Under the pieces are notes generated by a model. The model saw only the letters and a list, made by a program, of their open reading frames with translations, had not been told where the DNA came from and made no database searches. Positions 63,068 through 64,000 of a stretch of 64,000 nt of DNA are shown piece after piece; positions within the stretch are counted from its first letter, which is position 1; every line of letters starts with the position of its first letter. Both the position numbers and the translations under genes were made by a program. The DNA is from Psychroserpens luteolus (GTDB lineage Bacteria > Bacteroidota > Bacteroidia > Flavobacteriales > Flavobacteriaceae), in assembly GCF_021032705.1 (NCBI RefSeq), contig NZ_JAHVXI010000002.1:496001-560000 (forward strand). Reading direction: 5' to 3'.

Positions 63068-64000
63068 TTATAGTTTTTTAAACAATAATGGTTTGTTATC
63101 GCCTCTTGTAAACCTTACGAGTCCAGTATCTGGATAAAAGTCAAGTACAACTCCTAAAGAATCAAAGGTGAATTGATGTTGTTTGGTAGGTGTTAATTCT
63201 TTTAGATTGCTTTGTTCTGGTGCTCCAAGTAATATATTGCCTTTGGCTTTAAAAATAAGTTTGTATGGTACATCATCACATGCATATTCACCTACATATA
63301 ATTTCACCTGTTCTTCAGTAAGGTCAATATGCGTAAAGTTTGGAAGTGTAATTGGTTGTCCATGACTAGACGCAAAAGCTGCGAGCATGATTCGCATTTT
63401 ACTAAAATCCAGACCATTACTCACCAGTGCAATAGTAGTTTTTGTTAGAGGCACATGCACTAACATAGATTGAAATCCGTCAATACCACCTTCACTTGCA
63501 TAGAGATCGACTCCATTCATATTAGCATAAAAAAGTCCATGACACACCTCCTTATTGTTACTTTTTTTCATGGCTTCCAAACTTGATTTAGATATGAGAT
63601 CACCATTAAAAAGCGCATCCATAAATTTTGTCAAATCACCAGATATAGACACTATAGCTCCTGCACCTCCAGGGTTAGACATATTGGTCTCTGGCTGAAT
63701 CGTCCACTCTTTATTCTCAATTTCGTATGAATTACTTTCATTGGCTTTAATATTTATTTCACCTCCATAATAGGTATGTTCCAAACCTATCTTCTTGACA
63801 ATTCTTCTATCCAGACATTGCGAATACATATCTTTATCTAAATCTTCAATGATATAACCTAGTAACAGATAATTGGTATTACTATATTCTGTCTTTTCTC
63901 CTGGCTCAAAATCTAAAGTGTATTTTTTAATTCTCGATAACATTTGTCCTTTAGTAGAGGGGTTCAACATCCATTCACCAAAATCAGGATCATTAGTAAT
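63068..64000 (-). CDS. Serine hydrolase (beta-lactamase family), 5' end outside the window
   Basis: This partial protein stays open to the window edge: 10 further codons (ITNDPDFGEW) precede the first internal Met at 63970. It has the Y-x-N motif in EYSNTNYLLLGYI, an equivalent of the third motif near EGGIDGFQSM, and a C-terminal beta domain (about the last 90 residues; VKLYVGEYACDDVPYKLIF). The SxxK motif should lie beyond 64000. It is the fourth protein of this family in the window. Confidence 0.83.
   Translation of the reverse strand: MTNDPDFGEWMLNPSTKGQMLSRIKKYTLDFEPGEKTEYSNTNYLLLGYIIEDLDKDMYSQCLDRRIVKKIGLEHTYYGGEINIKANESNSYEIENKEWTIQPETNMSNPGGAGAIVSISGDLTKFMDALFNGDLISKSSLEAMKKSNNKEVCHGLFYANMNGVDLYASEGGIDGFQSMLVHVPLTKTTIALVSNGLDFSKMRIMLAAFASSHGQPITLPNFTHIDLTEEQVKLYVGEYACDDVPYKLIFKAKGNILLGAPEQSNLKELTPTKQHQFTFDSLGVVLDFYPDTGLVRFTRGDNKPLLFKKL

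Noticed and set aside
1-64000. Insertion sequences, prophage, tRNA or rRNA genes
   Set aside because: I found no transposase, phage structural gene, or tRNA-like cloverleaf that I could support.

Overview
The window comes from an AT-rich genome of the phylum Bacteroidota, most likely a marine member of the Flavobacteriaceae. The evidence is a type IX secretion sorting tail on a beta-helix protein, many lipoproteins with short flavobacterial lipoboxes, TAnnTTTG promoter elements, a LytTR regulator paired with a TPR hybrid kinase, and the overall gene repertoire. No rRNA, tRNA, CRISPR array or insertion sequence was recognised.

Layout. (1) 1-3780: an ECF sigma / anti-sigma-like / DUF4097-like operon, then a lipoprotein serine hydrolase. 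(2) 3811-25647: an accessory region with every gene on the + strand. It is built from single genes or small gene groups separated by about 130-bp structured repeats. (3) 25747-29546: two minus-strand secreted-protein genes and the comM/yifB helicase gene, whose 3' end is duplicated at 24358-24409. (4) 29671-31214: a small unknown protein and a family-4-type glycosyltransferase. (5) 31273-44326: a minus-strand operon for reductive pyrimidine breakdown (preA, preT, beta-ureidopropionase, dihydropyrimidinase, two transporters, a serine hydrolase, an omega-aminotransferase and a CoA-acylating semialdehyde dehydrogenase), which should take uracil or thymine to an acyl-CoA. (6) 44551-64000: ordinary chromosome with hydrolases, a Ca2+/Na+ antiporter beside a CASTOR/POLLUX-type channel, adenine deaminase, tilS, pabB, a DEAD-box helicase, an S1/P1 nuclease, an ECF sigma / 58-residue protein / MscS-like channel cluster, a Fes-type esterase, and TonB- and ExbB-like proteins.

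The main discovery candidate is region 2. It looks like an integron-type gene-cassette array with non-canonical recombination sites. Two nearly identical 85-nt leader sequences (5975-6059 and 24429-24513, 80/85 identical) each end in GTTG and are followed at once by a cassette, as attI would be. Each leader carries a perfect TAnnTTTG promoter element. The intergenic repeats end in CACGTTG, start with CAACGTG-like sequence, and have a central hairpin whose sequence changes while pairing is kept, like attC sites. The 10-16 nt that begin a cassette are complementary to the 10-16 nt just before its own downstream repeat, and that sequence differs from cassette to cassette. This is what attC biology predicts when the site is split at G^TT by integration. 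Cassettes that break the rule show visible scars (a degraded gene end at 23093-23197, a gene nested inside a repeat at 18559-19071, loss of the right-hand site at the comM duplication). No integrase lies in the window, and I cannot say from sequence alone whether this family has been described.
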